In this document: positions 37,116 through 46,659 of the stretch, in pieces
Numbering within the stretch: position 1 is the first letter of the stretch
Layout of the letters: each line of letters starts with the position of its first letter
From: Okeania sp. SIO2C9
GTDB lineage: Bacteria; Cyanobacteriota; Cyanobacteriia; Cyanobacteriales; Microcoleaceae
Assembly (NCBI RefSeq): GCF_010672455.1
Contig: NZ_JAAHGO010000064.1
Span: forward strand, 1 to 52,873
Direction: 5' to 3'
DNA length: 52,873 nucleotides
The notes under the pieces: generated by a model
What the model saw: only the letters and a program-made list of their open reading frames with translations
Told to the model about the DNA's origin: nothing
Database searches by the model: none
Translations under genes and position numbers: made by a program

Positions 37116-38585
37116 ATGATAAAAAAAAGACATATATTTACTGCCTATCTGACTGGAATTATTCTCAGTATTGGTAAGGGAGTAGATGCAGTTCCTAGAA
37201 AATTAACAGTAGAAGAAATTAACTCCATATCTAAACAAACTACTGTTCTAATTGCCCCCAGGTTAAGTGAACGTGAAAAAGATGATTTATTAAAAAGAAA
37301 ACCTGTAGCTAGATGGACAGTAGGTTCAGGAGTAATTATTGCTAAACAAGATAAAACATACTATATTTTGACAGTAACTCATAACTTTAGTCAGGAACAA
37401 GTAAGTCAAGATGCACATTATGGCATACTAACAAGTGACAAAAAAGTTCATCAAGTTACAAAAATCAACGATGGTAGAGAATGTACTAATAGATTCTTAG
37501 AAGCAATAAAAAATAAAAAAGTAGAAACCGCTTTAGTAAGATTTGGTTGTTTTAACAATCAAGAAATAAATGGTTATGATTTAGCAATAGTTAGTTTTGA
37601 AAGTAAAAAAAACTATCCTGTTGCGACCTTAGGAGATGCTAGTAAATTACAAGAAGAAGATATTGTTTATATTTCTGGTTGGCCGAAAATTGAAGCGGAA
37701 CCGAAGCTAAAACTTGATGGAACTATGCAATTAGATTCCGAAGGAAAAATAATTTGTAAAGATCCTGCACCTGAAAGGCAAAGACACCTAGCATGGGGAC
37801 CATTAAAAGCTTCTATTCCTGTTACTGAAAAGGATAATGGTTATAGCTTATATTATACAGATTATACTCGTCCAGGAATGAGTGGTGGTCCTGTGTTTAA
37901 TAGTGGCGGAGAGCTAGTTGGAATTCACGGACGAGGCTCGACAAATAAACCTATTTGTGGACAAATATATGAACCAATATCTAATAATAATTCTACTTCA
38001 AAAAATAAATTTGAGGCAGAAAATAATTCAGACCCTTTTAACGTGTTTGAGTCTGAAAATACTAGGTTGAAAAATGAAGAGCAGAAGAGGCAAGGTGATT
38101 TCCCAGGATATCCAGAATTTGAATCTCAAAAGAACTTAGAGAATGGCTCAAATAAAAATCAAAATAATTCTACATTAGACTTGGATGATACTTCAAAATC
38201 AATTTATGATTTACAGAAAATGTATAGTAGTGCCCAAAATGTTAATTATTCTCGAAAGTTGATTCAGGAGATAGAAATGAATTTATCTTTTAAATTAGAG
38301 GCTCCTTCACAAAGGATAATTCAATCAGAAATAACAAAAATTCCTCAAATTAAGATTCCTGGTGTAAGTAGCCAAATCGAAAATTCTATGTCGAGAAATT
38401 CAGATATAACAATACTAGAAAATCCTGAATTGATAACTCCAAACCAAACACCTGAATTGATCGATCCAAATCAAACAAAAGAGGGGTGGTTTGAAGACCC
38501 TAATGATAAGATAGACAATATATATGAAATTTTTAATTTTGATCTAGAAACTCGTATTCGGGATAAAAAACCAGATCTATTATAG
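37116..38585 (+). CDS. Secreted trypsin-like serine protease with C-terminal extension
   Basis: A 489-residue protein with a signal peptide (TAYLTGIILSIGKGVDA). The catalytic residues are His in ILTVTHNF, Asp in GYDLAIVSF and Ser in GMSGGPVFN. Cysteines around CTNR, FGC, IICKD and PICG suggest disulfides. After the protease domain comes a low-complexity Asn/Glu-rich linker (about 290-360), then a tail with YSSAQNVNYSRKLIQEI and DPNDKIDNIYEIFNFDLETR. That tail recurs in the next gene, so it is a conserved module. Function unknown; no PDZ. Confidence 0.9.
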   Translation: MIKKRHIFTAYLTGIILSIGKGVDAVPRKLTVEEINSISKQTTVLIAPRLSEREKDDLLKRKPVARWTVGSGVIIAKQDKTYYILTVTHNFSQEQVSQDAHYGILTSDKKVHQVTKINDGRECTNRFLEAIKNKKVETALVRFGCFNNQEINGYDLAIVSFESKKNYPVATLGDASKLQEEDIVYISGWPKIEAEPKLKLDGTMQLDSEGKIICKDPAPERQRHLAWGPLKASIPVTEKDNGYSLYYTDYTRPGMSGGPVFNSGGELVGIHGRGSTNKPICGQIYEPISNNNSTSKNKFEAENNSDPFNVFESENTRLKNEEQKRQGDFPGYPEFESQKNLENGSNKNQNNSTLDLDDTSKSIYDLQKMYSSAQNVNYSRKLIQEIEMNLSFKLEAPSQRIIQSEITKIPQIKIPGVSSQIENSMSRNSDITILENPELITPNQTPELIDPNQTKEGWFEDPNDKIDNIYEIFNFDLETRIRDKKPDLL

Positions 38586-38656
38586 GTAATTGAAACATCA
38601 TAAAATATAAAGTAGGTTTAATGAAAAAAATTATGTAATAGATGCAGGCAGGGCAA

Positions 38657-39934
38657 ATGCTATATTTTTTCATAAAAAAAACTCAAAAATTATCTATCTT
38701 TATCGGTGGAATCTTCCTTAGTTGTCTAGCATCAACTCCTGCTGTGGCAGAACTTTCAATAGAGGAAATTAATTCTATAGCTAGACAAACAACTGTATTA
38801 ATTGCTCCTGCACTAACCCCTGAATTACGACAAGATTTAGAAGAAAATCGTAATAACCCATTACAAAAATCAGGGATTTGGAATCCAGGTTCAGGGGTAA
38901 TTATTGCTAAAACAGGAAATAAATATTATGTCTTAACTGTAGCTCATAATTTTATACAAAGACACCTTGATAGTAAACAGTATTGGCAGCAGTTGGGAGG
39001 TATTCCTTATTATGGAATTAGAACTTATGATGGGAAAGTTCATATTGTTAAAGATGTTAATGACTACCGAGGGTGTCCTCTAAAAGGCAATCCGAAATTA
39101 ACAGTATTGGTGAGATTTGGCTGTCGCGATCGCTTTATTGCAGGTACAGATATAGTTGAACGCAGCATTGGTACAGATCAAATAAGAGGTGTAGATTTAG
39201 CGATCGTCACCTTTAAAAGCACAAACAATTATACAGTTGCTCCTTTAGGAGACCCTAAACAGGTCAATATCAACGATAGAGTATATATTTCCGGTTGGCC
39301 TGACCCAGAAAGAGAGCAAGACCCGCAGACAGGTAGATGTCGTAACAGAGTAGCTCGCAGACAACGCCGTTTAGCTTGGGGTTTAGTTAGGGGAAAGATT
39401 AACCCTGCTCCTGAGCATCTGGGTTATAGTATTTTTTATACTGATGAAACTGCTGCTGGTATGAGTGGGGGACCTGTGTTTGATAGTAATGGTCGTGTCG
39501 TTGGCAGTCATGGGTTAGGTAGTCAGAGTAAACCTTTATGTGGCGGGAGTCTTGAGGCAGGAGGTGAATCTGATTCTAGTTCTGATTCTGATAATGTTTC
39601 GAGTGGTGAGAGTCTTGATTTTAATAAGTTGCAAAAGCGTTATAGCAGTGGGCAAAATGTTAATTATTTTGAGAGTTTGCTCAAAGAGTTTGATTTTGAT
39701 TTGACTTTCAGACGAGAGTTACCTAGACCTGAAGTTATAAAAGCTGGTATCACATACATTCAAAATCTAGAAGTTGCTAGTAGTAGTGGTCAAGTAGAAT
39801 TTGACGCGAGTGAGGATCTGTTTAATGACCCTAATGATGTTGTTGATGATATTTATAAACTGTATACGTTTGAGTTGGAGAATATGATTAGGGATGAACC
39901 TTCTGGTGGTCCTGAGAGTATATTGTTAGATTGA
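38657..39934 (+). CDS. Secreted trypsin-like serine protease with C-terminal extension, third
   Basis: A 425-residue protein from the ATG at 38657, chosen because AGGCAGGG lies just upstream; another ATG at 38642 lacks such a site. The signal peptide is LSIFIGGIFLSCLASTPAVA. The triad is His in VLTVAHNF, Asp in GVDLAIVTF and Ser in GMSGGPVFD. The tail shows YSSGQNVNYFESLLKEFDFD and DPNDVVDDIYKLYTFELEN, parallel to the previous gene, after a Ser/Asp-rich linker. It is clearly a paralogue of 37116-38585 by tandem duplication. It is the last gene of the apparent operon. Confidence 0.9.
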   Translation: MLYFFIKKTQKLSIFIGGIFLSCLASTPAVAELSIEEINSIARQTTVLIAPALTPELRQDLEENRNNPLQKSGIWNPGSGVIIAKTGNKYYVLTVAHNFIQRHLDSKQYWQQLGGIPYYGIRTYDGKVHIVKDVNDYRGCPLKGNPKLTVLVRFGCRDRFIAGTDIVERSIGTDQIRGVDLAIVTFKSTNNYTVAPLGDPKQVNINDRVYISGWPDPEREQDPQTGRCRNRVARRQRRLAWGLVRGKINPAPEHLGYSIFYTDETAAGMSGGPVFDSNGRVVGSHGLGSQSKPLCGGSLEAGGESDSSSDSDNVSSGESLDFNKLQKRYSSGQNVNYFESLLKEFDFDLTFRRELPRPEVIKAGITYIQNLEVASSSGQVEFDASEDLFNDPNDVVDDIYKLYTFELENMIRDEPSGGPESILLD

Positions 39935-39997
39935 GTAATATCATCTCTGCTTAATAAATAGTGTGATAATCAAATTCTTAGGTGTTAGGTAGTAGGT

Positions 39998-40160
39998 TTG
40001 ACATCCTCCCCGGCCTAAAGGCACGGGGATTCCTACTGAGCCGTAGCTCCTCGGCGGGTTGACGCTTCACAGGGTGCTGCTTCCTTGGCGGTAGTCTAAC
40101 GCTTCCCTCCACATCCGTTTAGAGTTTCCGAGTGCCCCCCGGCAACTAATAGCACTGTAC
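39998..40160 (-). mobile_element. Solo IS200/IS605 right end with tnpB tail remnant
   Basis: On the minus strand, LLVAGGHSETLNGCGGKR, a stop, then TTAKEAAPC match the tail of the tnpB fragment at 52464-52844. Next come the hairpin CCCCGTGCC-TTTA-GGCCGGGG and ATGTCAAA. Only ~160 bases of the element remain. The next part of the gene-free stretch (40190-40246) holds AGTCGCCCTACAAGGGCGA and AATTTTTCGGTAA, a motif also at 14051, 27931 and 42141. Confidence 0.75.
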
Positions 40161-40348
40161 CACATATTCAATTCACTTGCCCATAAAATAAAAAGTCGCC
40201 CTACAAGGGCGAGGCTTTAAACCCAATTTTTCGGTAAATTCAAGAGATAACAACTGGAACTGCCGGAAATGCCAGATATTTCTTCAACATTTAGAGGAGA
40301 ACATTTTTATTATACTTAATCATCTGGACATGGTATATATATGTAGTA

Positions 40349-40486
40349 GAGTTGTTGGGAAATAAAAATTCAAAAGCCTCAAAAGCTTACTATATAAGAT
40401 TTTCAGGATTGGAGGGTTAAAAAAACACTATAAACGTTGACTAATAAAGGTTTTAGCCATTTTTTTAGCTTAATTCCCAACAACTC
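40349..40486. mobile_element. 138-bp MITE, GAGTTGTTGGGAA ends, TA flanks (second copy)
   Basis: Almost identical to 12971-13107 along its whole length, differing at only a handful of positions. TA lies on each side (40347-40348 and 40487-40488). Two such similar copies 27 kb apart point to recent movement. Confidence 0.88.
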
Positions 40487-40623
40487 TAGTATAGAAATAA
40501 CTATTGATTGAGATAGCTTGAGTTTATAACATTAAGTCACATTAATTAACCACAATTTAGAGACCTTCCATAGTCACAAATCTCTTTTTCAACTATTGAT
40601 TACGAGTTTTTTCTTTTTATCTA

Positions 40624-40731
40624 CTATAGCAAGGAACTAGTTGGTTAGGACATAGACTAATGATGAATTTGACACTAGGCAATGTTTTTCCCACTGTTGC
40701 CTGTTGCTTGTTGCTTGCTCCCTGCTATATT
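40624..40731. mobile_element. MITE-like repeat, inverted relative of 32295-32392
   Basis: CTATAGCAAGGAACT...TCCCTGCTATAT bracket a segment that is the approximate reverse complement of 32295-32392, including GTTAGGACATAGACTAATGATG. TTGCCTG/TTGCTTG units fill the right part. Confidence 0.65.
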
Positions 40732-40840
40732 ACAGCAGTTTCGGAGTTAGTGAGGTACAAAATTTAGGACTTTAGGCCACAGCTGCGGAAGGCAACAGAG
40801 AATTAATCAACCGTACCTCACTATCCTAAAAAGTGCTGTA
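40731..40840. repeat. Inverted-repeat element, TACAGCAGTTTCGGAG ends
   Basis: TACAGCAG...GTGAGGTAC on the left and GTACCTCAC...AAAAAGTGCTGTA on the right are inverse. The same ends frame 18216-18430, the origin of the tandem array there. Between 40841 and 41077 I see only A+T-rich DNA. Confidence 0.7.
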
Positions 40841-41077
40841 ATACTTTACAAATTCTTCATATATCAGAAATCATCAGCAATTTGTTGTAAGTCTTGCTAC
40901 AAAATCTATACAACCGTTTATAACAGTATTTATTCAGTTTTAAATTATCAAGATTTTGTAAAGATGACATCAACCCCCTAGACAAATCTTTGATAGATTT
41001 GCAATTCTTAATACATTAGGTGTGTTAAGTAATTTATCAAACCCTTAAATATAAAATATAAATAAGAGAAAACTTGA

Positions 41078-41548
41078 ATGATAACTGCAAAAAAACTATT
41101 TTTAACTACGGTTGGAACGGTCATTATTGCCTTATCAGCAGGAATAGTAGAAGCTGCTATAGTTCAGAAAATTGTTGGAACTAATTCTTTCTTCGGCCAA
41201 AATAATTCTTTTGAGGCTAACCTTGATGAATATCCTGATGAAACAAATATTACAGAGCTAACTCTAGACCTGTCACCAAATCCAAATGTTTCCTTTGATT
41301 TGAATAACAGATTTTTCTCCCCAGGAGAATTCGGATTTGCTTCTGAGCTAAGTAATACTAATAATTATTCTATTACCAATTTATTCGTTAACAATAATCA
41401 AAAGGTATTAACTTATTCTTTTGTCACGGAAACATTTAGTGCAAATGATCGATTTTATTTTGGAATTAATATAGACTTTTTTGTTTATAGCTTTTTGCTA
41501 TTCAATTGCATAATGCTGATGCTGATTTTGCTTGTACAGATAAGTTAA
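41078..41548 (+). CDS. Secreted protein, probably truncated at its C-terminus
   Basis: A 156-residue frame. The signal peptide (LFLTTVGTVIIALSAGIVEA) is clear. The next ~110 residues are beta-rich with many Asn (FFGQNNSFEANLD, LDLSPNPNVSFDLNN), of the kind seen in cyanobacterial PEP-CTERM surface proteins. After RFYFGINIDF the character changes abruptly to a hydrophobic tail with no anchor motif (LLFNCIMLMLILLVQIS). This suggests a deletion or frameshift near 41480. The family is not identified. No function is claimed. Confidence 0.6.
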   Translation: MITAKKLFLTTVGTVIIALSAGIVEAAIVQKIVGTNSFFGQNNSFEANLDEYPDETNITELTLDLSPNPNVSFDLNNRFFSPGEFGFASELSNTNNYSITNLFVNNNQKVLTYSFVTETFSANDRFYFGINIDFFVYSFLLFNCIMLMLILLVQIS

Positions 41549-41771
41549 TATTTGTAAATTTGGCGTTAAATCATCATGGAATGATTTTGATATGTGTCAA
41601 AAAATTTGTTTTAACCTATCAACATTTTCAGATGGGTGCAAATGTGATTATCATCCCGCAATTATGCAACGCCGTACATTTAAACGATCGCCAGTCTGGT
41701 GCAAGAACTTTTAAAGTAGAAAGCTGAATATCATCATTTGTATCAATAAATATTCTTGAAGCTACTACAAT

Positions 41772-41791
41772 TTTGCTTTGCTTTGCTTTGC
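41772..41791. repeat. TTTGC pentanucleotide tandem repeat
   Basis: Four perfect TTTGC units in a row. This gene-free stretch (41549-42231) otherwise contains decayed repeats; a 73-codon frame at 41506-41727 shows no recognisable features. Confidence 0.8.
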
Positions 41792-41858
41792 AATGGGCAG
41801 TCATGTCGTTAATATTTGTGTGAAAAAAAACAGAGCGACCGCTCTCCATATTTTAAAT

Positions 41859-42176
41859 TATAGCGCTGCGCACTCAGGTATTTACAACTAAGAGCTATAA
41901 GTGCATCTAGAAAAGGTGTACAACAAACAATGTTTCAACAATTAATAATTAATAATGAATAATGAATAATGAATAATTACCTCTCCTTGAAAAGAAATTG
42001 AAGAGGATTGACAAATTCATGAAAATTTTTCTTCACAGGAGTCGATTGGATATGGCGAGGAGACCTCGCCATCCCATCCTAGGTCATGCTGCGCAAACGA
42101 CCGCTTATTATCCCCTATCCAAGGGGAGGCGCATACCCACAATTTTTCGGTAAATATGCAAGCACGCATTGCTATA
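41859..42176. mobile_element. Decayed composite of TATAGCGCTGCGC and AATTTTTCGGTAA repeats
   Basis: TATAGCGCTGCGCAC (41859) and GCACGCATTGCTATA (42162-42176) resemble the ends of 15539-15669. Between them lies a copy of the 13780-14064 repeat (CCTCTCCTTGAAAAGAA, GGGGAGGCGCATACCC) without the MITE, and a hairpin GGCGAGG-aga-CCTCGCC. Elements appear to have inserted inside one another. Confidence 0.55.
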
Positions 42177-42231
42177 ACTTATCAATGGGAAGCATCTATT
42201 ACTTATCAATGGGAAGCATCTACTACTTTTT

Positions 42232-43635
42232 CTATAGCTTAACTCCTCGAATTGAATAATCTAATAACTCTATTGGATGCATTAAAATCATTTTCTTTCC
42301 TTGCAATTCTAAATGCTTTTTAATCTGCAAAGAACATCCAGGATTAGCAGAGGCAATTAGTTCTGCACCTGTATTCAATAAATTTTCTACTTTTTGTTGT
42401 CCCAACTCATCAGCTATTTCCGGTTGCAACATATTATAAACACCAGCACTACCACAACACAAAGAAGCATCTATTGGTTCGCGCAACTTCACTCCGGGAA
42501 TTTTTTGTAATAGTTGTCTGGGTTGCAAACTAATTTTTTGACCATGTAATAAATGGCAAGCATCTTGATAAACTATGGTCAATTCTTCCTCTTCAGTTAA
42601 AGGAGAAAGTTTGACTGTTAATCCCACATTTGCTAAAAATTCTTGCACATCTTTAACATTACTAGAAAACTCTTTTGCTTTGTCAGAATATTCAGCATCA
42701 TCTTGGAGAATATTGCCGTATTCTTTCAGAGTATGACCACAACCAGCAGCATTAATAATAACAGCATCAACACCAGTATTAGCAAAACTATCTATCATTT
42801 GTTTTGCCAAAGTATGAGCTTGTTTTGTTTGCCCTTGATGTTCTGGCAAAGCAGCACAACAACCTTGACTTTTAGGAATCACAACTTCGCAACCATTAGC
42901 AGTTAAAACTCGAATTGTTGCCTGATTAACTGGTGAGAAAAATATTCTTTGTACACAACCTAAAATCAAACCAACTCGATAACGTTTTTCTCCTTGAGCA
43001 GGAATAATAGTAGGATAATTATCCCGAAAAGAAGCAGCAGTAATTTCTGGTAAAATAGATTCCATTGCTCCTAATCTGGGGGATATTTTTTTCAGTAGTT
43101 CAGTAGCACGAATAAATTTCTGGAATCCTAATTTTTGATACGCTAATAGAGGGATGAGTAATGGTCGTAACCTCTGAGGATATGGGAAAATATTAAAGAT
43201 GAGATTACGAATTAATTTGTCAGGTAAAGAACGTTTAATATTTCGTTCTACTTGCGGACGAGTTGCAGCAATTAATTTGTCATATTTAACATTAGAGGGG
43301 CAAGTAGTTACACAGGCAAGACAACCTAAGCAAGTATCAAAATGTTGGGAGGTAGTTTCATTGAGCGGTGCTTCTCCTTTGTTAATAGCATCCATAGCAT
43401 AAATTCTGCCCCTGGGAGAATCCATTTCTTTACCAATTACCCTATAACTCGGACAAGTTGACAAACAAAACCCACAATGAACACAAGCATCAATTAATTC
43501 AGGTGATGGTGGTTTTTGAGAGTCAAAACTAGGGTTATCTGTTAAAGATTTTAGATGTGGATTTTGCTGTAAAAAGTTGCTTTCTTTTGCAGGAATTGCT
43601 CGATCATTTTCGGTGTTTATGTCTTTTATCTGCAT
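42232..43635 (-). CDS. glcF: Glycolate oxidase iron-sulfur subunit (GlcF-like)
   Basis: A 467-residue protein with two [4Fe-4S] motifs: CVHCGFCLSTCPSY (about 52-65) and CLGCLACVTTCPSN (about 103-116). Two CCG domains follow (CCAALPEHQGQ near 260 and SLCCGSAGVYN near 395). This is the layout of GlcF, which passes electrons from glycolate oxidation to the membrane. The catalytic subunits (GlcD/GlcE) are not in the window, so a different 2-hydroxyacid substrate is possible. In cyanobacteria glycolate comes from photorespiration. It is a single gene with no neighbour on its strand. Confidence 0.92.
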   Translation of the reverse strand: MQIKDINTENDRAIPAKESNFLQQNPHLKSLTDNPSFDSQKPPSPELIDACVHCGFCLSTCPSYRVIGKEMDSPRGRIYAMDAINKGEAPLNETTSQHFDTCLGCLACVTTCPSNVKYDKLIAATRPQVERNIKRSLPDKLIRNLIFNIFPYPQRLRPLLIPLLAYQKLGFQKFIRATELLKKISPRLGAMESILPEITAASFRDNYPTIIPAQGEKRYRVGLILGCVQRIFFSPVNQATIRVLTANGCEVVIPKSQGCCAALPEHQGQTKQAHTLAKQMIDSFANTGVDAVIINAAGCGHTLKEYGNILQDDAEYSDKAKEFSSNVKDVQEFLANVGLTVKLSPLTEEEELTIVYQDACHLLHGQKISLQPRQLLQKIPGVKLREPIDASLCCGSAGVYNMLQPEIADELGQQKVENLLNTGAELIASANPGCSLQIKKHLELQGKKMILMHPIELLDYSIRGVKL

Positions 43636-43724
43636 ATCTTATGTTTAAATATTTGTTTATACTAACTTTAATTGATCGTGCTATACATCAGTCTTTTTGT
43701 CAATCGATCAATAGTAGGTAAGCA

Positions 43725-43905
43725 TTTCCTACGGACTGCTGCGCAAACAGCTATTAGAAGTCAGCGCTTCCCTGCCGGATGCTACGCAAACAGCAATAAG
43801 ACTCAGATGAGTTTAGTAAGTTCTAATTTGGCGTTAATTAATAAGCTTTATCTAAAACCAAAAACAATAGCTGATGGCTGATGGCTGACAGCTGAATGCT
43901 TACAT
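43725..43905. repeat. Short dispersed repeats (GCTGCGCAAACAGC, GCTACGCAAACAGC, GATGGCT)
   Basis: GCTGCGCAAACAGC and GCTACGCAAACAGC occur within 70 bases of each other, and relatives (GCTACGCAAACGC) lie in each unit of the 18.2-19.6 kb array. A CTGATGG tandem follows. The gene-free stretch 43636-44155 has no other feature I can support. Confidence 0.55.
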
Positions 43906-44155
43906 AGTAGAGAGCAATTACTATCTCACCTGTAATTTTTTATTATAGCATTTAATAATATTTAATAAAACAAACTTGTTGTAGAGAATTTACCTATAAA
44001 TAATCTAATTTATGAATATAAATATCAAAATAAGACAAGCTGTCATATTTGTTTGCAAAAAGTAAGAAATATATACCAAAAAAATTTTATATTTAAAATA
44101 AATATAACTATCATAGTTTAGTATTAACCATACTGAAAAATTACAGAGATTAATA

Positions 44156-46114
44156 ATGACTACTTATTTATTTGAAAACTTCTTGGGGCTTTCTTTGCCA
44201 ATGTCAGAACTACAAGAAGTCCCCCCAATAGCAGATGGTCCAGCTTTAGGAAGTTTCAATGCTTTTTTACCAGGGAATACATTACTAATAGAGGGACGCT
44301 ATGGCGGACTATCAAGCCCTTTATTTCCTGTAGGAGCAGTAGACTCAGAGGGAAATCCTCAAAGCGCAATTCATGTTCATGAGGCTGAAGCAGGTCAGAA
44401 TGGGGATATTGTCCGCAACTTAACGGTATCAGAGTTTGATGATACTACGGGTATATTTAATGGTGCTTTTACTCTCACAGATGCAGAAACAGAAGCAGCA
44501 GCAGCAGACGAGTTTTATATAAATCTACACACAGATAATAATCAAAGTGGAGAGCTACGGGGACAGGTCATTTTTTTAGACGATCTAGAAGTAGCAGTAA
44601 GTCTAGGGTTGCCCATGTCAGAAGCTTTTGAGGTACCACCAGTAGCAGATACCCCCGCAGAAGGAATAGTAGATGCCATTTTGATTGGTGATAACTTATT
44701 AATACAAGGAACTTTTTCAGACTTATCAAGCGATTTATTTCCAGTTGGCAATGCAGACTCACAAGGAAATCCTCAGAGCGCCATTCATCTGCATCAGGGA
44801 TTAGCTAATTCTAATGGTGGAATTATTCGTAACTTCGATGTAATTGATAATGGTGATGGGTCAGGTGGATTTTTTGGTAATTTTACTTTAAGTTCCGATG
44901 AAGTAGTCGCTGCTGAGTCAGGGAATTTGTACATCAACCTCCATACAGACAATAATCAGAGTGGAGAATTACGCACTCAGGTTCTGCTCAACGAAACAGA
45001 TCCAACAGGAGACGAGCTAGTAACATTTTTACCGATATCAACTGTTCAACAAGTCGATCCAGTCGCGCCTAGCGACGGTTCAGGATCTTTTTATGCGGCT
45101 CTCTCTGGCAATACTCTCAATATATCCGGTGGTTTTTCCGTTGTATCAAGTGATTTGTTGAATGTCGGACCCTCCGAGGACTCAGAGGGAAACCCTCAAA
45201 GTTCAGTTCACCTTCATTTGGGTGGACTTGGCGAGAATGGTGATATTTTACGCAACTTGACTGTAGTTGAAACTGATGGTGTTGGTGAAGGTTTCTTCTC
45301 TGGTAGTTTTACTCTGGATGAAACTGAAGTTGCAGCAGTAGAGTCAGGAGAAGTTTATCTTAATCTGCACACAGTAAATAATCCCAGTGGTGAGTTGCGC
45401 GGACAGGTGATATTAGAAGATTTGGATACTGTAATTCCTCAAGAGGATGTGGTTTTTAATGGAGACAACCGGGATAACAATATTGATGCAGGTTTTGCTA
45501 ACGATATAGTAAGAGGTTTTGCTGGAGACGATCGATTAAATGGACTCGCAGGTGACGATCGCATCATTGGTGGTGATGGTAGGGATTATCTAATTGGTGC
45601 TAATGGAAACGATACTCTATTAGGCCAGGATGGTAATGATCTTTTAGTAGGTCGCCCTGGGTTCGATATATTGCTTGGTGGAGATGGTGATGATACTCTC
45701 AATGGTGGGCAAGGTCGCGATCGCCTGAATGGTGGCCCTGGAAACGATGAGTTAAACGGTGGAGCTAGCATAGACCGATTTATCTTTAACACTAACGATG
45801 AGTTTGATTCTCAAGACATAGGTATAGACCAAATTAATGATTTTAATAGTGGGCAAGATAGAATTTTGCTTGGCTTGGGAACCTTTACTGCTCTAGATAG
45901 TTCCCCTGGTATTGGTTTATCTACAGATGATTTTGCCATTGTTTCTAGTGAAGTTGATGCTGCAACTGCTGAAGCTGAAATTGTTTACAACTCCGCTAGT
46001 GGAGCATTGTATTATAATGCCAACGGTACTGAAGATGGGTTTGGTAGTGGCGCTCAATTTGCCACATTAGACGGCAGTCCAGAGTTAGTAGCTAATGATT
46101 TTCAAGTTAGATAG
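44156..46114 (+). CDS. Triple CHRD-domain protein with RTX calcium-binding repeats
   Basis: A 652-residue protein. Three CHRD-type domains occupy about residues 10-140, 150-280 and 290-430, each containing SAIHVHEA / SAIHLHQG / SSVHLHLG and YINLHTDNNQSGELRGQV-like strings. Next come glycine-rich calcium-binding nonapeptides (about 455-540: GGDGRDYLIGANGNDTLLGQ), then a C-terminal region of RTX type (IDQINDFNSGQDRILL). There is no N-terminal signal; such proteins usually leave by a type I exporter that reads the C-terminus. CHRD domains are named from chordin; their bacterial role is unknown, perhaps adhesion or surface display. The three domains arose by internal duplication. Confidence 0.92.
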   Translation: MTTYLFENFLGLSLPMSELQEVPPIADGPALGSFNAFLPGNTLLIEGRYGGLSSPLFPVGAVDSEGNPQSAIHVHEAEAGQNGDIVRNLTVSEFDDTTGIFNGAFTLTDAETEAAAADEFYINLHTDNNQSGELRGQVIFLDDLEVAVSLGLPMSEAFEVPPVADTPAEGIVDAILIGDNLLIQGTFSDLSSDLFPVGNADSQGNPQSAIHLHQGLANSNGGIIRNFDVIDNGDGSGGFFGNFTLSSDEVVAAESGNLYINLHTDNNQSGELRTQVLLNETDPTGDELVTFLPISTVQQVDPVAPSDGSGSFYAALSGNTLNISGGFSVVSSDLLNVGPSEDSEGNPQSSVHLHLGGLGENGDILRNLTVVETDGVGEGFFSGSFTLDETEVAAVESGEVYLNLHTVNNPSGELRGQVILEDLDTVIPQEDVVFNGDNRDNNIDAGFANDIVRGFAGDDRLNGLAGDDRIIGGDGRDYLIGANGNDTLLGQDGNDLLVGRPGFDILLGGDGDDTLNGGQGRDRLNGGPGNDELNGGASIDRFIFNTNDEFDSQDIGIDQINDFNSGQDRILLGLGTFTALDSSPGIGLSTDDFAIVSSEVDAATAEAEIVYNSASGALYYNANGTEDGFGSGAQFATLDGSPELVANDFQVR

Positions 46115-46141
46115 AATTGATATTACGGTGGTGGTGCATTA

Positions 46142-46269
46142 TATCATGTTCGGATAATTAGTGACCAAAAAAGTTTTTGTTTTTAGAATTGCTTGAGCCA
46201 GTGAGATACCTATATTAGGCTAGAGCAATACTACGAGCTGTAATTATAACTATTCAACCGGACATGAGA
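46142..46269. mobile_element. MITE, TATCATGTTCGG ends, decayed right duplication
   Basis: The left end follows TTA; the right end CCGGACATGAGA is followed by TCA, so one side has mutated. The core (GCTAGAGCAATACTACGAGC) matches copies at 25387 and 50730. A weaker end, AAACGGAGATGATATCA, lies just beyond at 46322-46338. Confidence 0.75.
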
Positions 46270-46659
46270 TCAGCAGGGAGAAAGAAAGTATTAGGAGGAG
46301 AAACTTTTTCGATGGCTAATTAAACGGAGATGATATCAAGCTATCAAATTTTATATTTATTTTATATTTTATTTATATTTATTTTATATTATTTCCTCTT
46401 TTTTTGATCAAAAAAACTGTATTAAAAAATACAAATTATCTAGATTGTATTGTTTCTTAAAATCAACAAAATTCTCTTGACACTTGGATAGATCGGTGAG
46501 TAGGATGAGTTTGTTAGATTTAATTCAATGTGACAAAGATCCGTCCCCAAAAAAATTAGTTAAAAATTGATGACAGCTAACAAAATCAAACATCTTAACT
46601 TTTTTTCTGGTGGATACATAGACGCAAAGTATGTGGAAAATGTTGAAAACTATCACATT

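Noticed and set aside
43672-43881. A 69-codon frame upstream of the CHRD gene
   Set aside because: It covers short dispersed repeats (GCGCAAACAGC) and ends in a small tandem; not protein-like.
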